In this document: positions 63,201 through 64,000 of the stretch, in pieces
How the letters are laid out: each line of letters begins with the position of its first letter
Numbering within the stretch: position 1 is the stretch's first letter
Source of the DNA: BA4 sp044376575
GTDB lineage: Bacteria > Bacteroidota > Bacteroidia > CAIKAF01
Length of the DNA: 64,000 nucleotides
Assembly (NCBI GenBank): GCA_044376575.1
Contig: JBILKR010000002.1
Location: 146,704 to 210,703, forward strand
Direction: 5' to 3'
The notes under the pieces: generated by a model
What the model was told of the DNA's origin: nothing
What the model saw: the letters and a program-made list of their open reading frames with translations, nothing else
The model's database searches: none
Position numbers and translations under genes: made by a program

Positions 63201-64000
63201 CCACGTTACTGTGGTTGTTCCCAATGGGAATGGTGATGGAGCGTTATTCGTTACACTCGCTACCGTACAATTATCTAAAGTTGTCGGTGTACCAATATTT
63301 ACATTGAATGCGACACATGAGGCATTTGCATTCACCGTTACATTCGATGGTGCTGTAATCGTAGGATTTGTATTGTCATTCACCGTTACGGTTTGTGTCG
63401 CGGTGGCTGTATTGCCTGAGCCGTCTGTTACCGTCCACGTTACCGTGGTTGTTCCTAACGGGAACGTCGCTGGCGCGTTGTTCGTTACACTTGCTACTGA
63501 ACAGTTGTCTGATGTTATCGCTGAACCCAATGATACACTCGTTGCCTGACAACTTGCATTTGCACTCACTGTTACATTCGATGGTGCGGTAATCGTTGGA
63601 TTTATATTGTCTATTACTGTTACTGTTTGTGTAGCGGTAGCTGTATTACTCGAACCATCTGTTACCGTCCACGTTACTGTAGTAGTTCCTAACGGGAACG
63701 TTGCAGGGGCATTGTTCGTTACACTTGCTACCGAACAGTTGTCTGTTGTTATCGCTGAACCTAATGATACGCTCGTTGCCTGACAGCTTGCATTTGCATT
63801 TACTGTAATATTTGCAGGCGCTGTGATGGATGGATTAGTATTGTCATTCACCGTTACGGTTTGCGTCGCAGTTGCTGCATTACCTGAGCCATCAGTTACT
63901 GTCCACGTTACTGTGGTTGTTCCCAATGGGAATGGTGATGGAGCGTTATTCGTTACACTCGCTACCGTACAATTATCTAAAGTTGTCGGTGTACCAATAT
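60225..64000 (-). CDS. Giant HYR-repeat adhesin with T9SS type B C-terminal domain (partial, 5' end outside window)
   Basis: At least 1,258 residues; the frame is open to the right edge, and the internal TTG at 63926 is not the start. About 14 complete HYR-type repeats of 78 residues are visible, each with the pattern NxPTIxxPxNxxV...C.AT..LGxPxTxDNC, then SVTNNAP and TTTVTWTVTDxxGNxxTATQTVTV (shortened). A diverged last unit precedes a VDADFDGIDDACD calcium-type motif and the type B domain (IPNGFTPDGDGINDFF, FNRYGNKVYES). One Cys pair per unit may form a disulfide. Probable surface adhesin exported by T9SS with the adjacent PorP/SprF. Confidence 0.93.
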   Translation of the reverse strand, partial: IGTPTTLDNCTVASVTNNAPSPFPLGTTTVTWTVTDGSGNAATATQTVTVNDNTNPSITAPANITVNANASCQATSVSLGSAITTDNCSVASVTNNAPATFPLGTTTVTWTVTDGSSNTATATQTVTVIDNINPTITAPSNVTVSANASCQATSVSLGSAITSDNCSVASVTNNAPATFPLGTTTVTWTVTDGSGNTATATQTVTVNDNTNPTITAPSNVTVNANASCVAFNVNIGTPTTLDNCTVASVTNNAPSPFPLGTTTVTWTVTDGSGNAATATQTVTVNDNVAPTIVAPANIIENADFTCTATLITLGNPVTADNCLVSSVTNDAPAIFPIGTTIVTWTVTDASGNITTATQTVTVNDNSNPTVIPPPNVIVSADNNCEASSVNLGFPLTSDNCMISSITNNAPATFPLGVTIVTWLVKDGSGNTATVTQTVTVEDNTNPTITAPSNVTVPSNASCVAFNVNIGSPVTSDNCSVASVTNNAPSPFPLGTTTVTWTVTDGSGNTATATQTVTVNDNTAPTIVVPANITVNANNSCSATLATLGNPVTSDNCSVASVTNNAPATFPLGTTTVTWTVTDGSGNTSTATQTVTVNDNAAPIITAPSNVTVSANASCQATSVTLGTPTTSDNCSVASVTNNAPATFPLGTTIVTWTVIDGSGNTATATQTVTVNDNTNPTITAPSNVTVNANASCSAFNVNIGSPTTSDNCTVVSVTNNAPVVFPLGTTTVTWTVADAAGNISTATQTITVVDLVAPVIFAPTNITVPVSSNCSAIVASLGTPVVFDNCDIPSISNNAPATFPVGTTTVIWTVTDAAGNISTASQQVTVTDLVAPVITSPTDITVSANSGCSATGVVLGNPVVTDDCAILSLINNAPAIFPLGTTTVTWTATDINGNSAQSIQLVTVNDNINPVIFAPADVVIDANAACEATLVALGSPVTSDNCSILSVTNNAPSAFQIGVTNIIWTVSDAAGNTATATQTVTVEDNTNPSVIAPADVFVYVSSSCEVSNVSLGQPYTTDNCSVATITSDAPATYQIGITTITWTATDASGNTSTATQLVTVADTVSPVVLTNDLTVTLSPSGSVSITPADADAGSTDNCSIADITLSQEIFTCEHLGMNKVELIVEDVYGNISVVQFNVTVLQSGVDADFDGIDDACDNLVNTTEVLIPNGFTPDGDGINDFFVIPGLSSSTLKTLHIFNRYGNKVYESNEYANQWDGTSSQNGAALPDDTYYYVLMLDNGVEKQGFVYINRAK
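60900..64000 (-). repeat. HYR tandem repeat array: 234-nt units in a 702-nt higher-order pattern
   Basis: Units of 234 nt repeat across the gene. Units 3 apart are most alike: A-type units carry AFNVNIG, B-type units LGNPVT with PANI, C-type units NVxVSA. The stretches 63139-63298 and 63841-64000 differ at only two or so of 160 positions. Confidence 0.85.

Noticed and set aside
61339..63549. Several long plus-strand open frames opposite the HYR repeats, with repeated VTVCVAVAVLPEPSVTVHVTVV-like sequence
   Set aside because: They repeat in step with the 234-nt HYR units and are explained by absence of stops in the antisense of Thr/Val-rich codons; no start signals or domain features.
60900..64000. 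Possible CRISPR array because of regular repeats
   Set aside because: Unit length is 234 nt, all units are in one reading frame and encode HYR domains; there are no short palindromic repeats with unique spacers.

Overview
The window is AT-rich chromosomal DNA from a member of the Bacteroidota. Several lines of evidence agree. There is a Na+-translocating NADH:quinone reductase operon of Bacteroidota type. There are many type IX secretion system (T9SS) cargo proteins with type A or type B (gliding-motility-like) C-terminal domains, a T9SS plug protein and a PorP/SprF protein. The TraR/DksA protein between ileS and lspA is of the Bacteroidota kind, a YtxJ protein of bacillithiol-type thiol systems is present, Shine-Dalgarno sequences are mostly absent, and TAnnTTTG -7 promoter boxes occur. 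The sequence does not decide the genus. I saw no tRNA, rRNA, CRISPR array, insertion sequence or prophage.

Layout. 1-4605 (minus): nqrA-B-C-D-E, with nqrE cut by the left edge. 4718-9227: T9SS plug protein, an Omp28-like lipoprotein, an FtsB/DivIC-type division protein, the proline-catabolic dehydrogenase PruA and a small conserved protein. 9316-11850 (minus): a large glycine-rich T9SS type B surface protein. 11889-15195 (minus): translation block rplM-rpsI-rpsB-tsf-pyrH with terminator-like hairpins between genes. 15319-19127 (minus): nfu, pabB, tilS, lemA. 19197-23420: lipocalin, ytxJ, tsaB and an adaptor/TolC efflux pair. 23530-30396: a cell-surface glycan modification cluster (MBOAT acyltransferase, AlgX-like partner, two paralogous GT-C-like membrane proteins, acyltransferase-3), followed by a response regulator with an eroded receiver domain. 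31231-38471: polyprenyl diphosphate synthase, a lipoprotein, a polysaccharide deacetylase, then ileS, a DksA-like protein with a long histone-H1-like tail, and lspA.

38751-42976: a protein built of trimeric-adhesin head-type repeats, coupled to a T9SS type A protein. 43004-48100 (minus): TonB-dependent receptor, phosphohexomutase and MltG. 48160-56101 (plus): T9SS type A protein, Lhr-like helicase, MscS channel, CorA transporter and a double-ATPase peptide ABC protein. 56091-64000 (minus): Ycf48-like T9SS cargo, then the triad of a giant HYR-repeat type B adhesin (running off the right edge), PorP/SprF and an OmpA/PD40 protein.

The common theme is envelope biology: surface adhesins exported by T9SS, their helper proteins, glycan acylation and lipoprotein processing, mixed with housekeeping translation and tRNA-modification genes. 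The observations most worth following up are a three-unit higher-order repeat (234-nt units, 702-nt super-period) in the HYR adhesin, the H1-like tail fused to the DksA-like protein, the coupled head-repeat/T9SS gene pair, and the recurrent hairpin terminators just upstream of essential genes.
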